11,166 bases of DNA from Methanosarcinaceae archaeon (GTDB lineage: Archaea; Halobacteriota; Methanosarcinia; Methanosarcinales; Methanosarcinaceae), in contig JAUWBW010000043.1 in assembly GCA_030609665.1 (NCBI GenBank), forward strand, positions 1-11,166, read 5' to 3'. The notes under the pieces are model-generated. The model saw only the letters and a program-made list of their open reading frames with translations, had not been told where the DNA came from and searched no databases. Below are positions 1 through 7,020 of this stretch, piece after piece (position 1 is the stretch's first letter; each line of letters begins with the position of its first letter). A program made the position numbers and the translations under genes.

Positions 1-1245
1 GTGATACCGTTACGTCAGCACAAAGGAGCACCATGCAAACCTCTGGTCTCGGTGGGTGACACCGTTCTTGCCGGACAGCAGATAGGTGAAGCAGTGGGTC
101 CAGGATCCGCGCCGGTACACGCAAGCGTTTCCGGAACTGTGGCCGCGATCAACGAACTGCCTCATCCCTCCGGTAACAAGGTACCAAGCATAGTGATCAC
201 AGTGGACGAGCAGCAGCAGTCGATTGAGTTTAACCCACTGGATAATCCGGATCAGTCCGAGATCAAACAGATCATAAAGGATGCCGGTGTTGTCGAGATA
301 TACGGTACACCTACATGCGAGGTTATCGAAAACATCGATACTATTATCTTAAACGCCACTTATGAATCATCCAGGATCGCGGGATGTGTTGGTATTAATT
401 TTTACTCCTCGCAGGTCCATGAGGGTTTGAAATTCCTGATGAAAGCATCTGGCGCAAAGCGAGCTATCATTGCAGTCAACAAGAATAACAAGGAAGCGTT
501 CAGGATATTATCCAATCTTAACCTTCAAAGCAACATTTATGTTGTACCGCTCAGTATTGCATATACATACACCACAAATATGGAAAATCTTCTTGTGTAT
601 GATATTCTTGGTGCCAGAAGCCAGATGGGTGGGACACCGCAGGATGTCAAGGTCGCTGTGTGCGGAGTTAATCCGGCTTATGAAGTGTATGATGCGGTAG
701 TGAATGGCAGGCCTTCCATGCTAATGCCAGTGTCAGTGCATGGTTCGGTAGGAAATCCGCAGTCCATACTGGTGCCTATAGGCATGAGGTTTAAGGATCT
801 TTTTGAGGAATGCGGTGGGTGCATTGGTGAACCAGGAAAGATAATAGTCAACGGGCTGTACACTGGCATTGCCCAGTACACGGATGAAGTACCAGTCGTA
901 AAACAGACTGCCGGGATTTTCATACAGTCACCCTCAGATGTTCGAGCTGTTCAACCCGTACCATGTATCAATTGTGCCCGATGTGTCGATGTGTGTCCTG
1001 TTGATATGCTTCCTGCCCGTGTGGCGGTTTTAGCAGATCAGGGGAAATTTGATGAATGCCGGTTAATGCATGTTATGAATTGCGTAGAATGTGGTCTCTG
1101 TACAGTGGCATGTCCTTCGAAGATACCGCTGTTGCAGTTGATCAAATATGCAAAGGTCGCGATTGAAAGGGCGTATGCTGACGTGGCAGAAAAAGAATCG
1201 TCGAACCTGACACTCGGGTGCGAATCTTGTGAAGGAGGTATCTAA
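1..1245 (+). CDS. rnfC: RnfC, peripheral iron-sulfur subunit of the Rnf complex (5' end outside window)
   Basis: RnfC is the peripheral subunit that exchanges electrons with RnfB and the membrane part of the Rnf complex. The reading frame is open from base 1. The GTG at base 1 reads naturally as the Val of a conserved VIPLRQH stretch, so it is probably internal, and I infer that some 30-40 N-terminal residues lie upstream. Residues 1-60 form the barrel-sandwich (lipoyl-like) region, about 90-250 correspond to the 51-kDa-subunit fold, about 255-310 to an SLBB region, and 322-372 hold two ferredoxin motifs (C322/C325/C328/C332 and C361/C364/C367/C371). An extra CxxC pair lies at C271/C274. The GxGGAxFPT flavin/NADH motif of bacterial RnfC is not visible near residues 98-106. 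The stop codon directly abuts the rnfD start, whose GGAGG ribosome-binding site (1234-1238) lies inside this gene. Confidence 0.95.
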   Translation: MIPLRQHKGAPCKPLVSVGDTVLAGQQIGEAVGPGSAPVHASVSGTVAAINELPHPSGNKVPSIVITVDEQQQSIEFNPLDNPDQSEIKQIIKDAGVVEIYGTPTCEVIENIDTIILNATYESSRIAGCVGINFYSSQVHEGLKFLMKASGAKRAIIAVNKNNKEAFRILSNLNLQSNIYVVPLSIAYTYTTNMENLLVYDILGARSQMGGTPQDVKVAVCGVNPAYEVYDAVVNGRPSMLMPVSVHGSVGNPQSILVPIGMRFKDLFEECGGCIGEPGKIIVNGLYTGIAQYTDEVPVVKQTAGIFIQSPSDVRAVQPVPCINCARCVDVCPVDMLPARVAVLADQGKFDECRLMHVMNCVECGLCTVACPSKIPLLQLIKYAKVAIERAYADVAEKESSNLTLGCESCEGGI

Positions 1246-2100
1246 ATGACCCTAACGATTTCAGCTCCACCCCACAGGGTAATGGGTGTAACTGTTAATA
1301 AGATTATGTGGGGCAAAGTACTTGCTCTTGTACCGGTGAGTCTGGTTGCTATTTATTTCTTTGGACTCCCAGCATTTGGAATACTTTTTGCAAGTGTAAT
1401 AACAGCTGTTGCAACTGAAGCTGGTATTCAAAAAATATTCAATCAGGAGAGTACTATAGCTGATGGACATGCAGTATTGATAGGACTTATGCTTGCACTG
1501 ATCCTCCCGTATGATGTCCCGATCTGGATCGTGGTTGTAGGCTCGTTCTTTGCTATCGCGATAGTGAAACATGCATATGGTGGTATTGGTTCCTATATGT
1601 TCAATCCGGTTTTGGTATCGTGGGTATTCCTGAATCTTTCATGGACATCAATTATGACCACGAAGTCAACACCCCATATTGTAGCATTAACGGATCTTAT
1701 CCTGGAAAACGGGGCCGGATTTTTGGTTGGTGTATCTCCGATTGCATTGATCGGTGGTGTAGTACTTATATTAATGAGATATGTTGAATGGAGAGTTCCA
1801 CTCAGTTATTTTGTAACAACATTGCTGCTGGTCTTTTTGTTAAAGGATGATCTTTCCTATGTGATCACAGGTGCTTACCTGTTCGGGGTGCTGTTCATTG
1901 CAACTGATTCCGTAACGATGCCGATTACTAAAAAAGGACGTATTATTTATGGGATCGTCTGCGGTGTCCTGACAGTTCTCTATGGATATTATGCAAGTTA
2001 TGTGACAGGGACGTTCTACGCACTCATGCTTGCAAACTGTATTGTACCGTATATTGAGATAAAGACATTGCCAAAGCCTTTCGGAGGTGATGCAGAATGA
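1246..2100 (+). CDS. rnfD: RnfD, integral membrane flavoprotein subunit of the Rnf complex
   Basis: RnfD is a 284-residue polytopic membrane protein of the NqrB/RnfD family, which carries flavin in the ion-translocating core of the complex. The family stretches VLIGLMLALILP (about 77-88), KHAYGGIGSYMFNP (about 108-121) and ATDSVTMPITKKGR (about 220-233) are clear, with about eight to nine hydrophobic helices. The start ATG follows the rnfC stop without a gap and has GGAGG seven bases upstream. The end overlaps rnfG by four bases (ATGA). In bacterial RnfD a threonine in an SGATP-like motif binds FMN covalently. At the corresponding place this protein reads T-K-S-T142-P, so the Thr-Pro is kept but the Ser-Gly-Ala context is not; whether T142 is flavinylated cannot be told from sequence. 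Confidence 0.96.
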   Translation: MTLTISAPPHRVMGVTVNKIMWGKVLALVPVSLVAIYFFGLPAFGILFASVITAVATEAGIQKIFNQESTIADGHAVLIGLMLALILPYDVPIWIVVVGSFFAIAIVKHAYGGIGSYMFNPVLVSWVFLNLSWTSIMTTKSTPHIVALTDLILENGAGFLVGVSPIALIGGVVLILMRYVEWRVPLSYFVTTLLLVFLLKDDLSYVITGAYLFGVLFIATDSVTMPITKKGRIIYGIVCGVLTVLYGYYASYVTGTFYALMLANCIVPYIEIKTLPKPFGGDAE

Positions 2101-2663
2101 GTAAGGACGAAAGTGTCGTAATTATTATTGGGAAAATGGTGCTGATCGCGGTCATTGCGGCTGCCCTATTAAGTGTGACTTACGGTCCGACACAGGCACA
2201 GTTGAAAATAAACTATGATCTGGCGCAGAAGGAAGCTTTGTTAGAAATCGTGCCGGAAGCTGTAGATTTTGAGGAAGTGTATGGGGATCAGGTAATCAAT
2301 GAAGAAGGTGATCTGGAGATACTGTATTACCGTGCACTGGATGCATCCGGTAATACGGTTGGATATGCATTCTTCAGGAATCAGGTTGGATCCCAGGGGA
2401 TGATACAGGTTGCAGGAGGAGTGGATGCGAAATTCACCAGGATAACCGGAATAACGATTATGAAGCATTCCGAAACACCCGGGCTGGGTGCACTGATTGT
2501 GGATCCCGATTTCACGAGCCAGTTTAAGGACGTGGGAATGGAGAATCTAATGCTTACCAGCGATGGTGGAAAGATTGACGTTATAACCGGTGCTACAATC
2601 TCGTCACAGGCTGTGATAGATGCATTGCGTGGGCAGGTTGATGATTTAAAGAAGCAGGTGTGA
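2097..2663 (+). CDS. rnfG: RnfG, covalent-FMN subunit of the Rnf complex
   Basis: RnfG is a 188-residue subunit with one N-terminal membrane helix (about residues 7-29) and a soluble FMN-binding domain that family knowledge places on the outer face of the membrane. The flavin attachment motif T-G-A-T167-I-S-S is intact near the C-terminus; in M. acetivorans RnfG the equivalent threonine carries FMN by a phosphoester bond made by ApbE-type flavin transferases. No apbE gene lies in this window. A second conserved block, HSETPGLGA (about residues 123-131), is typical of the family. It starts inside the rnfD stop (ATGA, 2097-2100), indicating translational coupling, and rnfE follows after four bases. 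Confidence 0.96.
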   Translation: MSKDESVVIIIGKMVLIAVIAAALLSVTYGPTQAQLKINYDLAQKEALLEIVPEAVDFEEVYGDQVINEEGDLEILYYRALDASGNTVGYAFFRNQVGSQGMIQVAGGVDAKFTRITGITIMKHSETPGLGALIVDPDFTSQFKDVGMENLMLTSDGGKIDVITGATISSQAVIDALRGQVDDLKKQV

Positions 2664-2667
2664 TCTT

Positions 2668-3282
2668 ATGAGTAAAGTAGTAGATGAATATATACGAGGG
2701 ATTACGACAGACAATCCTATATTCGGACTTGTACTGGGTCTGTGTCCATTACTGGCAGTTACGACATCAGTTGAAAATGGCATAGGGATGGCAGCAGGTG
2801 CTGCGTTTGTACTGATCTGTTCGAATGTGATAATTTCAGCACTTCGAAAACAGATACCGGCAGCGGTCAGACTTCCCATTTTTATTATAATAATTGCCAC
2901 GTTTGTGACAATTGTTGATATGTCAATGGAAGCATTTACGCCTGACATGTATACGCAGTTGGGCGTGTTCATTCCGTTGATAGTGGTCAACTGTATCATT
3001 ATCGGACGTGCTGAAGCCTATGCGAATAAGAACAATGTCTTTTATTCATTAATTGATGCACTTGGCAGTGCTACAGGATTCTTACTTGTGCTGGTGCTTA
3101 TGGGTGCTATCAGGGAAATTCTCGGAACCGGTGCGATCGCGCCATTCGGGTATACATTGATATCTATAGATATAAATCCTGCAACCTTTATGATAATGCC
3201 ACCTGGTGCATTTTTGACAATAGCAATATTGATGGCGATCGTAAATTACCGCAAAGCAAAGAAACTTGTAAGAGGTGATTAA
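2668..3282 (+). CDS. rnfE: RnfE, membrane subunit with [2Fe-2S] cysteines
   Basis: RnfE is a 204-residue six-helix membrane protein of the RnfE/NqrD family. It pairs with RnfA in an inverted-topology dimer that holds one [2Fe-2S] cluster in the middle of the membrane. The two expected cysteines are present: C26 in LGLCPLLA and C109 in VVNCIIIGRAEAYA. The motif GAIREILGTG (about residues 148-157) is characteristic of RnfE and absent from RnfA. The ATG at 2668 lies four bases after the rnfG stop, with a weak AGGTG element upstream. The stop codon lies one base before the rnfA start, so the genes are very likely co-transcribed and coupled. Confidence 0.96.
   Translation: MSKVVDEYIRGITTDNPIFGLVLGLCPLLAVTTSVENGIGMAAGAAFVLICSNVIISALRKQIPAAVRLPIFIIIIATFVTIVDMSMEAFTPDMYTQLGVFIPLIVVNCIIIGRAEAYANKNNVFYSLIDALGSATGFLLVLVLMGAIREILGTGAIAPFGYTLISIDINPATFMIMPPGAFLTIAILMAIVNYRKAKKLVRGD
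3271..3279 (+). promoter_or_regulatory. Ribosome-binding site of rnfA
   Basis: AGAGGTGAT matches the 3' end of archaeal 16S rRNA over nine bases and ends four bases before ATG 3284. It decides the rnfA start: the in-frame GTG at 3275 is part of this element and cannot be served by it. Confidence 0.8.
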
Positions 3283-3283
3283 A

Positions 3284-3871
3284 ATGGTAGAAGAATCTCT
3301 GATTGCAGTATTGATCAATGGTGTGTTTGTTAAGAACTTCCTTTTGATACAATTCCTTGGCCTGTGTTCATTCGTGGGTGTTACAAAGGATCTAAAGAGT
3401 GCAACCGGGATGTCAGGAGCGGTTATATTTGTTATGACCATGGCGGCGGTTGCTTCATTTGCGATTTATACTTTTATTCTGGTTCCTTTGAAGCTTGAAT
3501 TCTTAACTCTCATTTGCTTCATTGTGGTAATCGCGTCTCTTGTGCAGCTGGTGGAGTTCGTACTCAGGAAACACGTAACACCGCTGTATCGGTCACTGGG
3601 AATATTCCTGCCCCTGATCACAACGAACTGTGCGGTACTGGGTGTGGTGATGCTGAATGTGATGAACGAATATCCGTTTATATACAGTGTTGTATTCGCT
3701 ATAGCAGCCGGTCTTGGTTATATGATCGCCATGTTGATGATGGCATCGATCCGGGAACGAGCGGAATATGTCAATGTCCCGGGTGCCATACAGGGACTTC
3801 CACATGCGTTTCTGGTCGCAACGATGTTGTCAATGGCTTTTGTTAATTACTTCAAGGTGATTCCCATATGA
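3284..3871 (+). CDS. rnfA: RnfA, membrane subunit with [2Fe-2S] cysteines
   Basis: RnfA is a 195-residue six-helix protein of the RnfA/NqrE family and the partner of RnfE in the ion-conducting, cluster-holding core. The cluster cysteines are C28 in LGLCSFVGV and C116 in ITTNCAVLGV. The family ending IRER (about residues 154-157) followed by PGAIQGLPHAFLVATMLSMAF is clear. I chose ATG 3284 over an in-frame GTG at 3275 because the GTG lies within the ribosome-binding site AGAGGTGAT (3271-3279), which is ideally spaced from the ATG. The end overlaps rnfB by four bases (ATGA, 3868-3871). Confidence 0.96.
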   Translation: MVEESLIAVLINGVFVKNFLLIQFLGLCSFVGVTKDLKSATGMSGAVIFVMTMAAVASFAIYTFILVPLKLEFLTLICFIVVIASLVQLVEFVLRKHVTPLYRSLGIFLPLITTNCAVLGVVMLNVMNEYPFIYSVVFAIAAGLGYMIAMLMMASIRERAEYVNVPGAIQGLPHAFLVATMLSMAFVNYFKVIPI

Positions 3872-4665
3872 GCGCAGATAATTTAATCATACAATCAATG
3901 GCAGTCCTTGGAGGTCTTGGACTTTCTGTAGGAGTCATGTTGATGGCAGCATCCAAAATATTCAAGGTGGAAACCAATCCCCTGGTTGAAGAGGTGGTAG
4001 AGGTACTGCCTGGTGCAAACTGCGGTGCATGCGGTTTTGCAGGATGTGCTGATTTTGCAGATAAAGTTGTCAATGAGAATGCACCGATCGACGGATGTCC
4101 GGTAGGTGGTTTTGGTGCAGTAAAAGCGATTGGCGGTATTATGGGTCAGGATGTCTCTGAGTCTGAAAAGGCGTATCCGTATGTGCGCTGCAACGGCGGT
4201 GTGAACTGCGTGGACAGGTTCGATTACGAGGGTATAGAAGATTGTAATGCAGTGATGATGCTTTCCGATGGTGAGAAAGGATGCAGTTACGGCTGTATGG
4301 GTCGGGGCACGTGTGTGCGAGCATGTCCGTTCGGTGCACTCATAATTAATGATGATCGGCTCCCTGAAGTTAATCCTCACCTCTGCAAGAGTTGTAGTCT
4401 TTGTGTGGAAGCATGTCCGAACCAGGTTCTTGTGCTTGCAACTGCAGCTGAAAAAGTGCATGTGCGCTGTCGTTCCCATGACAAAGGTAAAGCCGTTAAG
4501 GCAGCATGTACTGTTGGATGTATTGGTTGTAAGATATGTGAAAAAGCATGTCCTGAGGAAGCTATAAAGGTCACCAAGTTCCTGGCAGAGATCGACCAGG
4601 AAAAGTGTACAGGATGCGGTGTATGTGTTGAAAAGTGCCCACAGGGTACTATTGAACTAAGATGA
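3868..4665 (+). CDS. rnfB: RnfB, polyferredoxin subunit of the Rnf complex
   Basis: RnfB is a 265-residue subunit thought to receive electrons from soluble ferredoxin in the cytoplasm. An N-terminal membrane helix (about residues 7-29) is followed by the 4Fe-4S domain C52-x2-C55-x4-C60-x16-C77 typical of RnfB. Then come C108, C114 and C126, the motif C139-x3-C143-x5-C149-x3-C153-P, and three ferredoxin-type motifs: C173/C176/C179/C183, C218/C221/C224/C228 (preceded by C214) and C247/C250/C253/C257. This is enough for about six clusters, in line with the cluster-rich RnfB of M. acetivorans and acetogens and richer than short proteobacterial RnfB. The start overlaps rnfA by four bases. It is the last gene of the operon, and its stop codon lies within a terminator-like hairpin. 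Confidence 0.97.
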   Translation: MSADNLIIQSMAVLGGLGLSVGVMLMAASKIFKVETNPLVEEVVEVLPGANCGACGFAGCADFADKVVNENAPIDGCPVGGFGAVKAIGGIMGQDVSESEKAYPYVRCNGGVNCVDRFDYEGIEDCNAVMMLSDGEKGCSYGCMGRGTCVRACPFGALIINDDRLPEVNPHLCKSCSLCVEACPNQVLVLATAAEKVHVRCRSHDKGKAVKAACTVGCIGCKICEKACPEEAIKVTKFLAEIDQEKCTGCGVCVEKCPQGTIELR

Positions 4666-4707
4666 GATTGTGTTTATTGCACAATCTCTTTCTCATTTTA
4701 TCTTAGT
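4656..4707 (+). terminator. Nested hairpin at the end of the rnf operon
   Basis: An inner 9-bp stem GAGATTGTG/CACAATCTC (4664-4672 with 4680-4688, 7-base loop) sits inside an outer 8-bp stem ACTAAGAT/ATCTTAGT (4656-4663 with 4700-4707). The side bulge between them (4689-4699) is T-rich. The last codons and the stop of rnfB form the 5' arm. AT-rich sequence follows. I read it as a terminator or an mRNA 3'-end stabilising structure. Confidence 0.65.
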
Positions 4708-4731
4708 ATATATTTTATAAATATATAGTGC

Positions 4732-4764
4732 GAGTTAATCCGAGCATAGCGAGGATTTTCTCGT
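4732..4764 (+). repeat. Direct repeat, copy A
   Basis: This copy of about 32 bp shares AGTTAATC, GAGC and AGCGAGGATTTTCTCGT with copy B at 4794-4827. Each copy can fold through AATCC/GGATT-type arms or a short CGAG/CTCG stem. The repeat lies between the rnf terminator hairpin and the group II intron remnant. Confidence 0.7.
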
Positions 4765-4765
4765 T

Positions 4766-4790
4766 GTATATAATTTGTAAAATTATGTAC
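4766..4790. repeat. AT-rich perfect hairpin between the direct repeats
   Basis: Bases 4766-4776 pair with 4780-4790 around a GTA loop: 10 Watson-Crick pairs and one G-T pair on the plus strand. It lies exactly between the two direct repeats, so the block has a repeat-hairpin-repeat layout. Confidence 0.6.
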
Positions 4791-4793
4791 TCC

Positions 4794-4827
4794 AAGTTAA
4801 TCTGAGCGTCAGCGAGGATTTTCTCGT
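4794..4827 (+). repeat. Direct repeat, copy B
   Basis: This is the second copy of the repeat at 4732-4764, about 33 bp long. The copies differ mainly by C/T at 4741/4803 and by a short substitution plus a one-base length change at 4746-4747 versus 4808-4810. The C/T difference keeps pairing possible in plus-strand RNA (C-G becomes U-G). Confidence 0.7.
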
Positions 4828-4840
4828 AATCACCATGCCC

Positions 4841-5075
4841 GCCGAATAAAGAAGAGCGATTACTCGCTCTCCCTCTTCTAAGAACCGTACATGCAACTTT
4901 CACCGCATACGGCTCAAGCCTTTCATAACCCTTTCGGGTTTTTCCACGTTACCATTGACGCATCCCACAGTGAGATTACCCTGAATAAAGGGGGTAACCG
5001 TGAGGCAATTTGTGATATAACTTCTTGTCATAACGCAGCTCTGCTGCGGTTGGGTGTGCCGTCGCAACGTTTGAC
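4841..5075 (-). mobile_element. Group II intron remnant (domains III?, V and VI; no ORF, 5' truncated)
   Basis: On the minus strand, 4915-4882 is a 34-nt domain V. It begins GAGCCGTATGCGG and ends TACGGTTC, with the AGC triad at its second to fourth bases, an 8-bp lower helix, a 2-base bulge (TG), a 6-bp upper helix and a GAAA loop. After a 3-base linker, 4878-4844 folds as domain VI: a 15-bp stem closed by GTAA, with one unpaired A on the 3' strand (at 4847), the expected branch point. The 3' splice end would be near 4841 (ATTCGGC). Upstream on the minus strand, helices at 5000-4964 and 4940-4927, including GAAA-capped AACCC/GGGTT, resemble domain III of bacterial-type introns. No reverse transcriptase ORF lies in domain IV, and no GTGYG 5' end was found up to 5290, so the element looks 5'-truncated. 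Its 5' limit here is approximate. Confidence 0.8.
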
Positions 5076-5290
5076 CAAGTGTTTATGTCACATAATTGAA
5101 CAGTGGTCAGAACAACATCAAAATATAAATGGTGGATTTTTTGGTGAAACATAAACGGCTGACGAAAATCGGTGATAAAGTTAAATTGGCTACAAAGATT
5201 GGATATGACTATTACTTTCAACCTGCTCGGATTAGCATTATTAAGTAAAACGTCATTATATTGCCAAAACAAAACAGGTGATATAAAAAA

Positions 5291-5719
5291 ATGACCGGAA
5301 AAAAAACAATTTACCTCGCAGCACCTCTATTCTCGGAGGCGGAACAGGAATTTAACCGCAAACTTCGCGACCAAATTGTTGAACGCGGTTTCTCTGTGTT
5401 CTTGCCACAGGAAGATTCCAACGACACCACAGACATGCGGCATGATGAAAAACAGAGTTACATTTTCAATAAAAATTTTAAAGCGATTGACAATTCCAAC
5501 CTCATCGTTGCAATCCTTGACGGAGGCAGCGACGTTGACTCCGGCACTGCGTGGGAACTTGGTTATGCGTTTGCCAACAACAAAACAGTCCTTGCCCTCA
5601 AAACAGATTTCAGGACACTCGGCTCAGAGGGCATCGTGAATCTCATGGTAGAAGTATCGGTAGACGCACTCGCAACCGATGTTAGCGGACTCATGGATGC
5701 CCTTGAACAGCATCGTTGA
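5291..5719 (+). CDS. Nucleoside 2-deoxyribosyltransferase-like protein
   Basis: This 142-residue cytoplasmic protein belongs to the Nuc_deoxyrib_tr fold. It starts with the family strand IYLAAPLFS (7-15), which lines the nucleoside pocket. The catalytic signature is D83-S-G-T-A-W-E89-LGYA. The spacing between D83 and E89 equals that between Asp92 and the nucleophile Glu98 of the Lactobacillus leichmannii enzyme. Members transfer deoxyribose between bases; close relatives (DNPH1/Rcl type) hydrolyse deoxynucleoside monophosphates. Sequence alone does not separate these, so the substrate is open, but a salvage or pool-cleaning role is likely. AGGTGAT (5276-5282) precedes the ATG by eight bases. 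A possible TATA box is AAATATAAA at 5121-5129, which would give a leader of about 140 bases. It is single and stands convergent to the MFS gene. Confidence 0.85.
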   Translation: MTGKKTIYLAAPLFSEAEQEFNRKLRDQIVERGFSVFLPQEDSNDTTDMRHDEKQSYIFNKNFKAIDNSNLIVAILDGGSDVDSGTAWELGYAFANNKTVLALKTDFRTLGSEGIVNLMVEVSVDALATDVSGLMDALEQHR

Positions 5720-6973
5720 TCAAACGATCTCACCGCATTCAAAATCCGCAATATCCTTGTGATGTGCAGGTTCATCCACCTTTTTCCATACAATTGCAGC
5801 AGCAACCACCATCAGAGCCGCACAGACATAGAACGGTGTCTCAAAAGTAACATATCCTGCAAGCAGTCCGCCAAATATAGGACCTATTGCCATCCCGCCT
5901 GCATAGGCTGTAGTGATCATACTCAATTTTGAGCCGACCATCGCTCCACCCGACAAGTCGCCCGCCAGCGCAATTACAGGGGTGTCGATGGCTGCGATCG
6001 TGAATCCCTGCAACGCACGAAGCAGTATCAACTGTTCGATACTTGTCACATAACCGGTACCGATCACAAGAGGGGCGCTTAAAATCAAACCCCAGACTAT
6101 CAACTTTTTTCTGCCTATCCTATCTGACAATGCACCGATCGGTGTTTGAAATATCAAACGAGCAAGCATATATGCAGATAACGCTACCCCCAACGAAAAT
6201 TCCGATGCCCCGAGTCGAATTTCATACTCAGGCAGGAGTGCAACGATCATCATGATGCCGACCATCATCATGAACATAGCACCTGCAAGGACAAGTATCG
6301 ACCCTTTGCCACTCTTAACATCTTCATCCACAACCTTCTCAACACAAGTGCTGTGTGTTTCTTTAACAAGAAGATTGACCAATATGAAACTCACAAGACC
6401 AAAAGCGGCACACAGGTAAAAAGCGATATTAAAACTATAATACGTTGCAACTGCACCGCCAAGAACCGGACCCAGACCAAAACCCAATCCACGAATTGTA
6501 GAATATATGCCAACAGCCTTACCTCTTGTAGCCGGAGTGGACAGGTGCGTCACCATCGCAATTATTGCAGGTATGGTTGCGCCAACCGTTATTCCCTGCA
6601 TGACCCTAAGAACAAGCAACTGTTCATAACTTGTAACGTGTGCGTACATAAGCGAAAGAACAGTGTAGCCGACCAATCCAAAGATGATGAAAGGCTTTCT
6701 CCGGTCAAGTCTATCTGACAACTTGCCCATGATAGGTTGTGCGATTGCATTGAACAGACCAAAAACTGTCATCACAATACCGGCTTTAAGAATAAGCGGA
6801 ATATCCGGCAAAATCGATGTATGCAGATTAACAATGTACAGCGGAATAAGGGTAACCAGCATCCCGGTTCCCATGTCCTCAAAAAATCGCGATAATGATA
6901 ATATGTATAGTTCCCTGTTAATACCATCAGGCACTTGTGGTTTCATTGTACTGTGAATGCTGCTGTTTTTCAT
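5720..6973 (-). CDS. MFS transporter, drug:H+ antiporter type
   Basis: This 417-residue membrane protein has about 12 hydrophobic helices and a polar linker near residues 205-225 between its two six-helix halves. Motif A is present in both halves: GKLSDRLDRRKP (83-94) and GALSDRIGRKK (280-290). RGLGFGLGPVLGG (161-173) resembles antiporter motif C (GxxxGPxxGG), which points to export rather than uptake. The substrate cannot be named. The ATG at 6973 is the most upstream start; M10 (6946) is an alternative, and neither has a clear ribosome-binding site. A TATA-like CTTTTATATG at 7030-7021 on the minus strand would give a leader of about 25 bases. The gene ends back-to-back with the deoxyribosyltransferase gene, without a separating base. 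Confidence 0.9.
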   Translation of the reverse strand: MKNSSIHSTMKPQVPDGINRELYILSLSRFFEDMGTGMLVTLIPLYIVNLHTSILPDIPLILKAGIVMTVFGLFNAIAQPIMGKLSDRLDRRKPFIIFGLVGYTVLSLMYAHVTSYEQLLVLRVMQGITVGATIPAIIAMVTHLSTPATRGKAVGIYSTIRGLGFGLGPVLGGAVATYYSFNIAFYLCAAFGLVSFILVNLLVKETHSTCVEKVVDEDVKSGKGSILVLAGAMFMMMVGIMMIVALLPEYEIRLGASEFSLGVALSAYMLARLIFQTPIGALSDRIGRKKLIVWGLILSAPLVIGTGYVTSIEQLILLRALQGFTIAAIDTPVIALAGDLSGGAMVGSKLSMITTAYAGGMAIGPIFGGLLAGYVTFETPFYVCAALMVVAAAIVWKKVDEPAHHKDIADFECGEIV

Positions 6974-7020
6974 TTTATTTTACTCTTATGTGATGTGTTC
7001 AGAGATTAATAGAAATTTGC

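Noticed and set aside
1..3. GTG as the true start of rnfC
   Set aside because: It encodes the Val inside a conserved RnfC segment, and the usual N-terminal residues would be missing. The gene simply enters from outside the window.
4891..5154. Plus-strand ORF of 87 codons
   Set aside because: It is antisense to the group II intron remnant and is explained by conserved ribozyme sequence. It has no ribosome-binding site and no protein family features.
5129..5248. Plus-strand 39-codon ORF (begins MVDFLVKHKRLTKIGDK)
   Set aside because: The composition is protein-like, but there is no ribosome-binding site and I recognise no family. It could be a gene fragment, but the evidence is too thin to annotate.
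4976..5272. Minus-strand ORF of 98 codons
   Set aside because: It runs through structured intron sequence, has no reverse transcriptase or maturase motifs and no ribosome-binding site.
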